Source: Amphibacillus sediminis NBRC 103570
GTDB lineage: Bacteria > Bacillota > Bacilli > Bacillales > Amphibacillaceae
NCBI RefSeq assembly: GCF_001552275.1
Contig: NZ_BCQW01000002.1
Span: 124,001 to 188,000, forward strand
DNA: 64,000 nt
Direction of reading: 5' to 3'
This document shows positions 1 through 8,544 of this stretch, piece after piece (positions within the stretch are counted from its first letter, which is position 1; every line of letters begins with the position of its first letter). Made by a program: the position numbers and the translations under genes. The notes beneath the pieces were generated by a model. It saw only the letters and a list, made by a program, of their open reading frames with translations, made no database searches and had not been told where the DNA came from.

Positions 1-34
1 CTACGAGATTAGCTTAAAGGAGGTGGATTGGGCT

Positions 35-877
35 ATGTCTGAGGAAAATAAATCCAATCATAACGAAACTAAACCGGATGTTAATTTAACTAATGAAAAA
101 AGTAGTAGTGAAGCAGACCCTATGAATGAACAGGAGTTACCGCGACGCTTTAACTTTAAGGACCTTAAATCCTACCAAAAAGCATATATTTTACCTGAAC
201 CTAAGGAGGATACACAGCACCAACTAAAGATGCCTCAAGTATACTATGATAAGAAAAAAGTCTTAATGAAGTTAAAAGAGAAACAGCTCCAGCGCCTCCT
301 TCATTCAAAGCTTTTGCAAAGTGTTGCAGATTCTGATCAGGCTAAAGACGAGGCTATAACCAATCAGCACGAACCTAAACAAAAATCAGATCCACAAAAA
401 CCAGCGGATATTAGCATGACTGAGGTTGAAATCCAAAAACAAAGTGTAGCTGATAGGAGAGAAATTAACGACAATAAACAAATTGATGCTAAAATTGCCG
501 AAGTCGAGATTAATCAGCAAAATGATACTGAAAATGTCGAAGCTGAAGATAGTAAACGGAATGATATTAAAATGACCGAAGCTAAAAGTAATCGCCAGCA
601 AGATCATGCTGAAACCGCCAAAATTGAAGATAGTATGCCAAATGATGATGTAATGACCGAAGCAAAAGATAATCACAAACAGAATCATACTGAAACGGTC
701 AAAAATGAAGGTAGTATGTCAAATGATGACGTAATGATTGAAGCTGAAGTTAATCAACAAGATGATGTAAAACTTCACGAAGCAACCGAAGATATAACAG
801 CTGACAGACCAGAACCATTAACAGCGATACAAAGAATCGCGAAAAAGCTCAAACCATTATTTAAGTCCAAAGATTAA
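35..877 (+). CDS. acidic/lysine-rich repetitive hypothetical protein
   Basis: I do not recognise a family. The protein has about 280 residues, is highly hydrophilic (E, D, K, N, Q), and has no signal peptide or membrane segment. The N-terminal third is non-repetitive. The middle holds four degenerate tandem units of 26-27 residues, most starting with MTEA-like motifs. The C-terminus is basic (IAKKLKPLF). The reading frame opens at a GTG at 23, but that codon overlaps the Shine-Dalgarno AAGGAGGTG; ATG 35 lies about 11 bases after GGAGG and is the better start. The composition suggests an extended, probably intrinsically disordered protein. Function is unknown. The next gene downstream is a tiny Cys-containing peptide on the same strand. 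Confidence 0.7.
   Translation: MSEENKSNHNETKPDVNLTNEKSSSEADPMNEQELPRRFNFKDLKSYQKAYILPEPKEDTQHQLKMPQVYYDKKKVLMKLKEKQLQRLLHSKLLQSVADSDQAKDEAITNQHEPKQKSDPQKPADISMTEVEIQKQSVADRREINDNKQIDAKIAEVEINQQNDTENVEAEDSKRNDIKMTEAKSNRQQDHAETAKIEDSMPNDDVMTEAKDNHKQNHTETVKNEGSMSNDDVMIEAEVNQQDDVKLHEATEDITADRPEPLTAIQRIAKKLKPLFKSKD
416..733 (+). repeat. four in-frame tandem repeats of 78-81 bp
   Basis: Units begin at 416, 494, 572 and 653 and are 26, 26, 27 and 27 codons long, with a partial fifth unit from 734. Each starts M/I-T/A-E-A/V and contains a QN/D-rich stretch. The last two complete units are the most alike, which suggests recent duplication by slippage or unequal exchange. Confidence 0.8.
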
Positions 878-953
878 CGTTCCCCGTCCAAGCAGAAACA
901 CCATTTAAACATAATGTATAATAAACCGTTTGTTTGAAAAAGGAGGAACTGCT

Positions 954-1043
954 GTGGGACAGAGAAGAGTCATTAAGGCTAAGCCTGTTAAACAATCTGG
1001 CGGATGTGGCTGCGGTAAAAAAAAGATCATTATAAAAAAATGA
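954..1043 (+). CDS. 29-residue cysteine-containing basic peptide
   Basis: GTG start at 954 follows an AGGAGG at 941-946 by seven bases. The 29-residue product is basic, with a GGCGCGKKK motif near its centre and an isoleucine/lysine tail. The paired Cys-Gly-Cys could bind metal or form a disulfide. The strong ribosome binding site and the compact motif argue that it is translated. No function can be assigned; small spore or coat peptides in bacilli can look like this, but that is only a possibility. Confidence 0.55.
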   Translation: MGQRRVIKAKPVKQSGGCGCGKKKIIIKK

Positions 1044-1120
1044 ACTTATTGACCTTGGGGTTCAATCACTATTAAATCAACAAGACAACGAAAGGTGAGC
1101 AAGAACTATTGTGGCTAACG

Positions 1121-1177
1121 AAAAAAGACCTTCCCTTAAAGCAAATGTGTAGAATTGGCTTAGAGGGAGGTCTTCTT
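1121..1177 (-). terminator. Rho-independent terminator of the DUF1360 gene
   Basis: Read on the minus strand, AAGACCTCCCTCTAA pairs imperfectly with TTTAAGGGAAGGTCTT and is followed by TTTTTTCG. It lies about 20 bases beyond the stop codon of the gene at 1197. Confidence 0.7.
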
Positions 1178-1196
1178 GCATTGTTCAAAAAATACT

Positions 1197-1547
1197 TTAA
1201 TAATCAAACCGTTCAATGATAAACTGAATCAGACTGGCAAAGGCTGCTATACTTAAAATAGTGATGATGAATGTAAATACCATAGGAAATACGGTTAATC
1301 CTAGCAATAAAAGCAGGGCTGACCATATTGAAACACACCAATGGCAAGCATAAAGTTCACCTATATGATAACGCCAACCACTTCCTTTACCTCTAACAAT
1401 CAGCTCTAGGTTACCATTCTCCAATGGTCGTTCAATTTCTTCAATTAAGTAGTTTCTAAGCTTGCTTGAAATATAATCATAACGAAGTAGACGCATAAGA
1501 CGTAATGATGCCATAATTAGCATGATAAATTCAAAGCCTGTCACCAT
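1197..1547 (-). CDS. DUF1360 membrane protein (YngL-like)
   Basis: A small protein of about 116 residues with a hydrophobic N-terminal segment, a basic central region (RLMRLLRYDY, RGKGSGWRYH), a conserved-looking CHWC motif and a C-terminal block of two membrane segments. This layout and the CxWC motif match the DUF1360 family (B. subtilis YngL), whose role is unknown. ATG 1547 follows GGTGAG closely; TTG 1559 and GTG 1556 are alternative starts. It is transcribed alone toward the terminator at 1121-1177. Family assignment is from memory of the motif, so moderate. Confidence 0.6.
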   Translation of the reverse strand: MVTGFEFIMLIMASLRLMRLLRYDYISSKLRNYLIEEIERPLENGNLELIVRGKGSGWRYHIGELYACHWCVSIWSALLLLLGLTVFPMVFTFIITILSIAAFASLIQFIIERFDY

Positions 1548-1613
1548 GTCACTCACCAACCTTTACTTAAGATAGTTTAGTTTATGCTGGATCAGGCATG
1601 TGTGACTAACTTA

Positions 1614-2396
1614 TTAAATTCTTTTACTAATATAAGGGCGATGATTTACCCAAGAGACATTAACATCAATGCCAAAAAATTTACTTAACGAGGATTCAGT
1701 CAAGCGTGATTTCGTTAATCCTGAGTCAAACACCCTACCTTCTTTTAGCATTAAAGTCTGACTAAATTCAGGCAGTATCTCATCAACATGATGTGTTACG
1801 TATAAAATCGTAGGGCAGTCTTTTTGTTTAGCTATCCGCCCAACTGCTTCAAGTAGCTGTTCTTTAGCTAGAAAATCGAGCCCGTTTGTCGGTTCATCTA
1901 ATATGAGTAACTTTGGCTCTCCCATAAGCGCACGTGCAATCATAACACGCTGTCTTTCACCCTGAGATAACGTATTAAATGGTCGATTGCCATAATGATA
2001 ACAACCCATTTCCTTTAATAGTTGCTGAGCACGTTCACGCATGGGGTCAGTCGGTGTCTCATACAATCCTATTGAAGCAAAGCCGCCACTTAAAACAATT
2101 TGATAGGCACTATCTGATTCATAAAAACGAGATTGTAATGTTTGAGAAACAAGTCCTATCTCTTGACGCAGTCTTTCTCCTAAAATATCCTTGCCAAATT
2201 GTCTACCTAAGACATTAATCTCTCCTTTGGCAGGAAAGTGGTAGGCACTAAGCATATGTAACAAAGCGGTCTTCCCTGCACCATTTAAGCCTAGCAGAGC
2301 CCAATGCTGTTCTGATTTGACTGTCCAATTAATGTCTTGTAAAATCCATCTTCCATTGCGTAATAAGCCAACATCTTTAAGCTCGATAATATTCAT
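1614..2396 (-). CDS. ABC transporter ATP-binding protein, YlmA-like
   Basis: Single nucleotide-binding domain: Walker A GLNGAGKT, Q-loop near SQTLQ, signature LSQGERQR, Walker B LLILDEP and the switch His in VTHHVDE. The C-terminal extension of about 40 residues ends in basic residues. It resembles B. subtilis YlmA, an ATPase without an adjacent permease; here too no permease gene is next to it. It may act as a soluble ABC protein or pair with a distant membrane partner. The start is ATG 2396, preceded by GGGAG with eight bases spacing; the upstream GTG at 2405 overlaps that site. Confidence 0.8.
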   Translation of the reverse strand: MNIIELKDVGLLRNGRWILQDINWTVKSEQHWALLGLNGAGKTALLHMLSAYHFPAKGEINVLGRQFGKDILGERLRQEIGLVSQTLQSRFYESDSAYQIVLSGGFASIGLYETPTDPMRERAQQLLKEMGCYHYGNRPFNTLSQGERQRVMIARALMGEPKLLILDEPTNGLDFLAKEQLLEAVGRIAKQKDCPTILYVTHHVDEILPEFSQTLMLKEGRVFDSGLTKSRLTESSLSKFFGIDVNVSWVNHRPYISKRI

Positions 2397-2448
2397 GCTA
2401 TTCACTCCCAGTCAAGCTACATATATTTATAAAAGGCAGCCAATCAAA

Positions 2449-2587
2449 TGTGCTTTACCATATTTGCACCCAGATTTTATCGAGCAAAGCTCGTAAAATT
2501 TCTGCTGAGCCCCCACTGAATGAAATACAAATAGGCATTCATCTCACCACTTATCGAAGTGGGGGACTTCTGCTAAATAAAGTTAAA
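2449..2587 (+). repeat. family B dispersed repeat
   Basis: Contains the TTTATCGAGC/GCTCG hairpin, a shortened CCCCCACTGAATGAAA arm, the CCACTT...AAGTGG hairpin, and the terminal sequence ending in AAGTTAAA. The left inverted-repeat arm is missing, so this copy is internally deleted. Confidence 0.85.
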
Positions 2588-2683
2588 CCTTTTTAACACA
2601 GCCATTTTCATATCTTGACAACTTAAATACTTAAAGTAAGCGAAAAAGACTAATAATAATTATTAAAGTCCGATTTGATCATT

Positions 2684-2934
2684 ATAAAGTGAAGCTTCGT
2701 TCAGTGGGGGTTCGACGCATTGGATGTACTCGTGCAGACGTTGCAACACGACGTCGCGAACTAAGTCAGCCTCCTCTCCCCCACTGAACGTTAGTTGAAC
2801 CAATCGGGCCATTACTGGCTGTTAGGTCTCCCACTTAGACATAACATGTTGACTTATTTCTTGTAGTGGGAGTCTTACAAAAGCCCTTCGATGGGGCGAA
2901 TAATCGCAGCCCCAACCAATTACACTGCGATAAA
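2684..2934 (+). repeat. family A dispersed repeat, full length (251 bp)
   Basis: Begins ATAAAGTGAAGC and ends ACTGCGATAAA. Stem 1 is GTTCAGTGGGGG with CCCCCACTGAAC (12 of 12 pairs), enclosing about 70 bases; stem 2 is CTCCCACT with AGTGGGAG; stem 3 is TGGGGC with GCCCCA. It lies between the YlmA-like gene and yueI. Confidence 0.9.
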
Positions 2935-3049
2935 TGTCACGATTCACCCCGTTATGCTTAACCTGGCTTTAATTTTGATAAAATAGATAGGATCGAACTC
3001 TTTTGGTATACTATAGCTATCAACAACCAGCTAACGAGGTGAAAGCAAC

Positions 3050-3496
3050 ATGTCTGAAAATATTAATGATTACATCCAAAAAGGTGTATATGGAACTAGG
3101 CAATCCAAGCCTGACGAACGCCGCCTATTCTTAGGAAGTCTACGTGAACGTGCTGTCTTTGTCTTAATTAACGATCAAGTCATACAGGAGCAAGGCGTTA
3201 AAGAGCTTGAACAAAAAATGATCGAACATCCGAAAGCCCAACTTCTGTTTAATGGCCATTTGAATTTAAAGCAACTCAATCCATATCGACAAATTGCCTT
3301 AAAGCATCAATTCAATTACTCTATTGTCGAAGAAAAAAATAATCAAAAGGCTTATGGCATTGTTTTATGTTATGATCATGCTGTTGATGCTGATCATATT
3401 TATTTAAAAGAAGTTGAAACAAATCAGCAAACTAATCATGCTTCTGAAAAGAAGACATCCTTATGGCAACGATGGTTTGGCACTGGTGATTTATAA
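3050..3496 (+). CDS. yueI: YueI family protein (DUF1694)
   Basis: 148 residues. The N-terminus (DYIQKGVYGTRQSKPDERRLFLGSLRERV-like) is the hallmark of the YueI/DUF1694 family of Firmicutes, small cytosolic proteins of unknown function. The middle resembles an ancient nucleotide-binding or L7Ae-like alpha/beta fold (LFNGHLNLKQLNPYRQIALKH); this is inference. The C-terminus is a charged tail with WQRWFG. The start ATG follows GAGGTG at proper spacing. It stands alone, transcribed from the far side of a family A repeat. Confidence 0.85.
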   Translation: MSENINDYIQKGVYGTRQSKPDERRLFLGSLRERAVFVLINDQVIQEQGVKELEQKMIEHPKAQLLFNGHLNLKQLNPYRQIALKHQFNYSIVEEKNNQKAYGIVLCYDHAVDADHIYLKEVETNQQTNHASEKKTSLWQRWFGTGDL

Positions 3497-3541
3497 TCAT
3501 ATTAACTTTGTCAGTGACCTAAGTCTCAGTGAGCAGCTTTA

Positions 3542-4336
3542 TTAACCCAAAATGGCTCGATCATTATCCATTTTGCTTCCACGAATGTCTTGAAAGGCTT
3601 GTAATAGTTTTTCAATGGTTAATGCTTCCTTTTCTTGGCCAGACACATCAAGAATAATTTGCCCCTTATCCATCATAATAAGGCGATTACCTAAATCTAA
3701 TGCTTGCTGCATATTATGTGTGACCATTAGTGTCGTAAGCTTTGTTCTCTCAACTACTTCTCGAGTTAAATTAGTTATTAATTCAGCTCGTGAAGGATCA
3801 AGCGCTGCTGTATGTTCATCAAGTAATAAAATATTTGGATCAGTAAAAGTTGCCATCAAAAGTGACAGCGCTTGGCGTTCTCCGCCAGATAGTAAGCCTA
3901 CACTTGCATTTAATCGATTTTCAAGACCTAAATGTAATGTAGCTAATGCTTCTTTAAAGGTTTCTCGTCGCTTTTTCGTGACACCCAAGCGTAATGTTCT
4001 TTTTTTATTTCTTGAATAAGCGATCGCCAAATTTTCTTCAATCGTCATCGACGGAGAGGTACCTGCCATTGGGTCCTGAAAAACCCGTCCGATATAGCCT
4101 GAACGCTTGTATTCGGGTAAAGACGTTACGTTCTGTTCACTAATGGTTACATGGCCAATATCTGGAGCTAATACCCCAGAAATCACATTCATTAATGTCG
4201 ACTTTCCTGCACCGTTACTTCCAATTACAGTAACAAAGTCACCCGCTGCTAATTCTAATTGAATATTCTCTAAGGCCCGCTTTTCATCTGGCGTCCCTTC
4301 ATTAAACGTTAAAGATACATCTTTTACTGCTAGCAT
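3542..4336 (-). CDS. ABC importer ATP-binding protein, PF04392-type system
   Basis: 264 residues with Walker A GSNGAGKS, signature LSGGERQA, Walker B NILLLDEH and switch His VTHNM. Walker B ends in DEH rather than the usual DEP, which is common for this subfamily. It is the third gene of a binding protein-permease-ATPase set; the permease ends three bases upstream. In streptococci the same arrangement (TrpX/TrpY/TrpZ) is associated with tryptophan uptake. The substrate here is not shown by sequence. Confidence 0.85.
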   Translation of the reverse strand: MLAVKDVSLTFNEGTPDEKRALENIQLELAAGDFVTVIGSNGAGKSTLMNVISGVLAPDIGHVTISEQNVTSLPEYKRSGYIGRVFQDPMAGTSPSMTIEENLAIAYSRNKKRTLRLGVTKKRRETFKEALATLHLGLENRLNASVGLLSGGERQALSLLMATFTDPNILLLDEHTAALDPSRAELITNLTREVVERTKLTTLMVTHNMQQALDLGNRLIMMDKGQIILDVSGQEKEALTIEKLLQAFQDIRGSKMDNDRAILG

Positions 4337-4339
4337 GAC

Positions 4340-5329
4340 TTAGGCACTCCCTTTTAAACGTTGCTCTAACGCTAAACGTTTCTTACGCTTCCGCTTCAAC
4401 TCTTTATGGTTGTTAATCATTTTAGGAACAATCAAGGCAATGATCACTAGAAATGAGGTAATTAATTTCATATCTCCTGTATCCAAAAATGTTGACCTAA
4501 GTGCGAGAGTTACTACGACTCGATATACGATAGCACCCACAATTACCGCAAAAGTAGTGCGTGTAATCGATTTTGTTCCTACAATGGATTCTCCGATAAT
4601 AACAGAAGCTAAGCCAATTACAATCATTCCAATCCCCATATTGAGATCGGCAAATCCAGCATATTGACCATATAATGCCCCCGATAAAGCAACTAGGGCA
4701 TTCGATAAACCTAACCCAATAATTTTCAAATGATCTGTGTTGGCAGAAAAACTTCTGATCATTCGTTCATTATCACCCGTTGCTCTTAAGGCCAGCCCCA
4801 TCTCTGTTTTTAAATAAAAGTCAGTTATCAGTTTAATGATCAACGTTACCAAAGCCATCACCATTAACGTTGCCCATGTTCCTGGGACACGTTCTACTCC
4901 CAAAGATGTTAGTATGCTAGATAGTGCTGTATCGATCCCAGCATTTGTCCAGGCTTGCTTCAGTTGTGTAAATATCGTGGTTTCCGATAATAAAGGAATA
5001 TTAGATACCCGCCCCATGATCCTAAGGTTAATTGAATAAAGTGCAGTCATCATCAAAATACCTGATAACAATGGATTTATCTTACCTTTTGTATTTAGAA
5101 TGCCTGTTAAGGTCCCAGCAATAAAGCCAGCAAAAATCGCAAGCAATGTTGCTAGAATAGTCGGGATATCATGCGTAATAGCGACAGCTGCAACAGCTGC
5201 CCCTGTCACAAAACTCCCATCAACAGTTAGATCGGGGAAATCAAGGACGCGAAAGGATATATATACCCCTAATGCCAGAATTGCATAAATTACACCCGAT
5301 TCTACTGCACCAAAAATTGAAATAAACAC
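4340..5329 (-). CDS. ABC importer permease, TrpY-like (BPD_transp_2)
   Basis: 329 residues with about eight to nine hydrophobic segments and a lysine/arginine-rich C-terminal tail (KELKRKRKKRL). The N-terminal motif VESGVIYAILALGVYISFRV followed by DFPDLTVDGSF is typical of permeases paired with PF04392 binding proteins. AAGGGGAG lies before the ATG. The ATPase gene follows after three bases, so the two are almost certainly co-translated. The binding-protein gene lies about 350 bp upstream, separated by a hairpin and a family B repeat. Confidence 0.85.
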   Translation of the reverse strand: MFISIFGAVESGVIYAILALGVYISFRVLDFPDLTVDGSFVTGAAVAAVAITHDIPTILATLLAIFAGFIAGTLTGILNTKGKINPLLSGILMMTALYSINLRIMGRVSNIPLLSETTIFTQLKQAWTNAGIDTALSSILTSLGVERVPGTWATLMVMALVTLIIKLITDFYLKTEMGLALRATGDNERMIRSFSANTDHLKIIGLGLSNALVALSGALYGQYAGFADLNMGIGMIVIGLASVIIGESIVGTKSITRTTFAVIVGAIVYRVVVTLALRSTFLDTGDMKLITSFLVIIALIVPKMINNHKELKRKRKKRLALEQRLKGSA

Positions 5330-5459
5330 ATTATAACTCCCCTTCTTAACAAAAAAACTTATATTATCATGATAATTTTGCTAAATTTTTTATATCCTAT
5401 CTTCATCTTATGATCGCGCAACGCATTTTTAGCTAACTACTTGCTCAATAATGAGAAGA

Positions 5460-5485
5460 CCGACCCTGCCTTTAACATAGGTCGG
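5460..5485 (-). other. intra-operon hairpin downstream of the binding-protein gene
   Basis: CCGACC pairs with GGTCGG across 14 bases, with no long T run. Lying between the binding protein and its permease, it could protect or trim the upstream message and so raise binding-protein levels over the permease; this is inference. Confidence 0.4.
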
Positions 5486-5500
5486 CCACTTATCATATTT

Positions 5501-5660
5501 TAACTTGATTCAGCAGAAGTCTCCCACTTCAATAGTAGTGAGCCTATTTGTCTTTCATTCAGTGAGGGGTACAAACCCAAGCTGAATAAGTTAAAGCCTC
5601 TGGCAATTTTTCGAGGGATAGCTCAATATAATCTGGATGTAAATACGCCAAGGCGCAATT
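5501..5660 (-). repeat. family B dispersed repeat inside a transporter operon
   Basis: Reverse orientation. The core is bounded by TTAACTTGATTCAGC and GCTGAATAAGTTAAA, and the outer part ends in the TACGCCAAGGCG palindrome. It sits between the binding-protein and permease genes. Confidence 0.85.
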
Positions 5661-5676
5661 GATTTTTGTCCTAACA

Positions 5677-6672
5677 TTACTGTAACTCTGCAATTTCGTC
5701 CCAATCACTATGCCATTCAATTCCCTGCTCTTCTACTGCAGACTGATTAATAAACAATTGCATTTCTGGTGGGTATTCTACCTCGATTTCCGCTGGTGAT
5801 TTAACACCTGTCAAAATATCAACGGCCATCTCACCGGCTCGATAACCAATGGTATAATAGTCAATGCCAAACGTTGCAAAGCCCCCTCGTTCGAGTGAAT
5901 CAGGTTCACCAACAACTAGCGGAATATCCTGTTCATTTGCGACCGCAACCACTGTTTCTAAGGCAGAAACCACCGTATTGTCTGTCACAATGTAAATAAG
6001 ATCAGCATCACCGACTAGTGAGGTTGTTGCCTGTTGGACATCGGCAGAGGTTGCAACGGTACGTTCAATAATACTTAAACTAGTACCTTCGGCAGCCTGT
6101 TTAACATGATCAATTTGAATAACTGAATTTTGCTCACCTGCATTGTATACAACACCGACTGTTGCATCTGGAAAATACTGATCGATAAAATCCACCGTCT
6201 TTTTAATTGCATCTGGATGCATATCCGTTACACCAGTAATATTTTCACCCGGTTGATCCATTGCTGCCACGAGCCCTGCTCCAACTGCATCCGTTACAGA
6301 GGTAAAAACAATTGGGATATCATCTGTGGCTTGTAAGGCTGATTGTGCGCTAGGTGTTGCATTAGCAAAAATTAAATCGACTTCATCAGCAACAAAGTTT
6401 TGTGCGATGGTAGCAGTATTACTTTGGTCGGCCTGAGCACTTTGCAAGCTATATTCGACTTGTAAACCAGCATCATCAATAGCTGCTTGGAAGCCCTGAT
6501 AAGCAGCATCTAACGAAGGATGCTCGACAAACTGAGAAGCACCAATTCGATACGTGACTTGACCTTCCACTTGATCTTCTTCCAATGTACCTTCTGTATC
6601 ATTTTCTCCACACGCAGACAGGAAAATTAAAAATAATAGGCTCATCAGTCCAACTAATAACTTTTTACTCAT
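5677..6672 (-). CDS. ABC transporter substrate-binding lipoprotein (PF04392, TrpX-like)
   Basis: 331 residues with a lipoprotein signal: positive start, hydrophobic LLVGLMSLLFLIFL and lipobox LSAC. The mature protein begins with an acidic linker and then the two-lobe binding fold (YRIGASQFVEHPSLDAAYQG; FVADEVDLIFANATPSAQSA; FATFGIDYYTIGYRAGEMA) characteristic of the ABC sub-bind family. Relatives are linked to tryptophan or other amino-acid uptake. A sigma-A-like promoter lies upstream at 6730-6759, and GGGAG precedes the ATG. No T-box leader is visible, so tRNA-controlled regulation is unlikely. Confidence 0.85.
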   Translation of the reverse strand: MSKKLLVGLMSLLFLIFLSACGENDTEGTLEEDQVEGQVTYRIGASQFVEHPSLDAAYQGFQAAIDDAGLQVEYSLQSAQADQSNTATIAQNFVADEVDLIFANATPSAQSALQATDDIPIVFTSVTDAVGAGLVAAMDQPGENITGVTDMHPDAIKKTVDFIDQYFPDATVGVVYNAGEQNSVIQIDHVKQAAEGTSLSIIERTVATSADVQQATTSLVGDADLIYIVTDNTVVSALETVVAVANEQDIPLVVGEPDSLERGGFATFGIDYYTIGYRAGEMAVDILTGVKSPAEIEVEYPPEMQLFINQSAVEEQGIEWHSDWDEIAELQ

Positions 6673-6729
6673 AATCCGTGGCTCCCTTCACTGACTGTAT
6701 TTTTCAAATTTTCAGAATTTATGCCGACT

Positions 6730-6759
6730 ATTATAACACATATCCAAATTATACGGCAA
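6730..6759 (-). promoter_or_regulatory. sigma-A-type promoter of the binding-protein operon
   Basis: On the minus strand, -35 TTGCCG (6759-6754), an 18-base spacer and -10 TATAAT (6735-6730). Transcription would start near 6723, about 50 bases before the ATG. Confidence 0.55.
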
Positions 6760-6779
6760 TATTTAGTTGTCATTAAAAA

Positions 6780-7022
6780 AGCCTGTTAACAATAGATATC
6801 CAGAATTAGCGTTATCAGTAATTGTGGGGAATTACTATACCTTATTCAGGAAATGAACGATGGTAACCAAAAGTAAATTAAAGAGAGGTAGCATAGAAGG
6901 CATACATTTACTAACGACAAAATAAGCGAGGCGCTGTGAAAAGCAGCATGTGAGTCTAACATCGCCACATTAAGTGGCGATGTCTAGGCCGAACTCGTAA
7001 ACGAGACTAACAAACGCATATC
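6780..7022. other. intergenic region with two small perfect hairpins
   Basis: No gene is seen between the lipoprotein promoter and the sulfurtransferase stop. A 10-bp perfect stem ACATCGCCAC/GTGGCGATGT with a five-base loop lies at 6959-6983 and a CTCGT/ACGAG hairpin at 6994-7005. Neither has a T run, so they are weak terminator candidates at best. Confidence 0.4.
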
Positions 7023-7859
7023 CTATTCAGCCTTTGTTTCCACCGGTAGATCAGCATATGATATCCAGTCACTAAAGCTCCCTGGATAAAGCTTAACTTT
7101 TTTATAGCCGAGTGCGGTTAAAGCTAAATAATTCATACAAGCAGAAACACCTGAACCACAAGAAATAATAATTTCTTTCTCAGGATCTAAATCAGCAAAG
7201 TATTCCTTCAACTCTTGCTTAGAACGCCATTTCCCCTCTTCATCAAGTACGGCAGTCCAATCGAAGCATTTCGCTCCTGGGATATGCCCAGCTTTATGAT
7301 ATAGTGGTTCTGTTTGACCTAAATAACGCTCCAAAGACCGTGCATCAATAAGGACCGAATCTTCCTTATTTTGGAGAGCCTTTACACCTTCAATATCAAC
7401 GACCATAGCTGGATTTGCCTTCGCTTGGTAAGTTAAACATTTATTAGGTCGTTTTACCACTGAGGTAACTGGGTATTCAGCTTCTTTCCATGCTTGATAG
7501 CCACCATTTAATATATATTTTTTATTATGACCATAATAATCCAGTAACCAATATAATCGAGCAGCAAACATGGCATTTCCTTGATCATAAATGACCACTG
7601 TAGAATGACGATCGACTCCAGTCTTTGCTAATTTTTTCAAAAAAGTATCCGAAGGAGGTAAGGGATGACTGCCACCATGCTTAGCTGGCTTAGCAGATAG
7701 ATCTCCGTTCAAATCAAAATATTGTGCCCCTGGAATATGTCCCTCCTTATAAAGCTGGTAGCCTTTATTAGGATTCAATAACTCAAAGCGTGTATCAATG
7801 ATGATAACATCAGCAATTGTATGATAAAGCTCTTCAGGACTTATTAAAAAATGCATCAT
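7023..7859 (-). CDS. thiosulfate/3-mercaptopyruvate sulfurtransferase
   Basis: 278 residues forming two rhodanese domains. The N-terminal domain (VIIIDTR, GHIPGAQYFDLN) lacks the active Cys and has an Asp-Gln loop (YDQGN) instead. The C-terminal domain has GHIPGAKCFDW and the active-site loop CGSGVSAC, so it carries the sulfur. CGSGV-type loops are nearer mercaptopyruvate sulfurtransferase than rhodanese, but both activities are possible. The frame stays open upstream to 7955, but that extension is translated repeat A. GGAGG lies six bases before ATG 7859, which therefore is the start. Confidence 0.85.
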   Translation of the reverse strand: MMHFLISPEELYHTIADVIIIDTRFELLNPNKGYQLYKEGHIPGAQYFDLNGDLSAKPAKHGGSHPLPPSDTFLKKLAKTGVDRHSTVVIYDQGNAMFAARLYWLLDYYGHNKKYILNGGYQAWKEAEYPVTSVVKRPNKCLTYQAKANPAMVVDIEGVKALQNKEDSVLIDARSLERYLGQTEPLYHKAGHIPGAKCFDWTAVLDEEGKWRSKQELKEYFADLDPEKEIIISCGSGVSACMNYLALTALGYKKVKLYPGSFSDWISYADLPVETKAE

Positions 7860-7881
7860 ACGATACCTCCAATATTCTAAA

Positions 7882-8129
7882 TTTATCGCAGTGTAACTGG
7901 CTGGGGTTACGATTACTCGCCCCATCGAAGGACTTTTGTAAGACCTCCACTTCAAAAATTAACGGAACACGTTATTTCTAAGTGGGAGATCCAATAGCCG
8001 TAACGCCCGATTGGTTCAACGTTCAGTGAGGGGAGAGAGGAAGTGACTAAGTTCGCGACGTATTGTCGCAACGTCTGCACGAGCACACCTATGCGTCGAA
8101 TCCCTCACTGAACGAAGTTTCACTTTTAT
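7882..8129 (-). repeat. family A dispersed repeat, full length, reverse orientation
   Basis: Runs from TTTATCGCAGTGTAAC to GAAGTTTCACTTTTAT. Stem 1 reads GTTCAGTGAGGG with CCCTCACTGAAC: relative to the copy at 2684 both arms changed together, keeping all pairs. It ends only 23 bases before the sulfurtransferase start codon. Confidence 0.9.
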
Positions 8130-8495
8130 TGAGCAGGTAGAAGAATTAGCACCACAAACTATGGAACCTTGGATATATGTCGGACTCACGTAGGGTCTGG
8201 ACACCTATAATTGAATGCTTATCAGACGACTTTATTAACCAGTTAACTCGCAACAGTGCTCTTAAGTGGCAATCTCTATCGAGTCAAATAATAACTTAGC
8301 TTAATATGTAAAAATGGTTGGCATTATCAATCGCTTTAATCATTTAATCATGTTGATAATGTCCATATGCATTATGTCGAGATGATTGATCAAAAGCTCT
8401 GATTCATTAGAAAAATTGGCTTATCGCCAAGACCTATGGCGAAAATTATCGTTTTCTTATACTTAATTCGATAGAAAAGTTATCCTTCTTAAATA
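8130..8495. other. non-coding stretch with a possible coding remnant and hairpins
   Basis: Directly after the repeat, 8128-8193 (+) reads as 21 sensible codons (EELAPQTMEPWIYVGLT) and then a stop, which could be a gene tail. Further on are an imperfect inverted repeat GGCATTATCAA/TTGATAATGTCC (about 8321-8365) and CGCCA/TGGCG (about 8429-8444). No complete gene is evident. Confidence 0.35.
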
Positions 8496-8535
8496 TAAAA
8501 AAACTAGCAAACTTATTATATCATAAGTTTGCTAG
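8496..8535 (-). terminator. Rho-independent terminator of fni
   Basis: CTAGCAAACTTAT pairs perfectly with ATAAGTTTGCTAG over a short loop and is followed on the minus strand by a T run. It lies ten bases beyond the fni stop. Confidence 0.9.
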
Positions 8536-8544
8536 GGCTTGATT

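Noticed and set aside
386-688. 100-codon antisense frame
   Set aside because: Mirror of the acidic repeat gene; low-complexity artefact.
6673-6780. T-box or tryptophan leader before the TrpX-like gene
   Set aside because: Only about 50 bases separate promoter and gene; no T-box sequence or specifier stem.
7860-7955. N-terminal extension of the sulfurtransferase
   Set aside because: It is translated repeat A. The same peptide appears from the A copy at 54 kb, and a good ribosome site precedes ATG 7859.
8016-8204. 62-codon minus-strand frame
   Set aside because: Lies within the family A repeat and equivalents in other copies are broken; no ribosome site.
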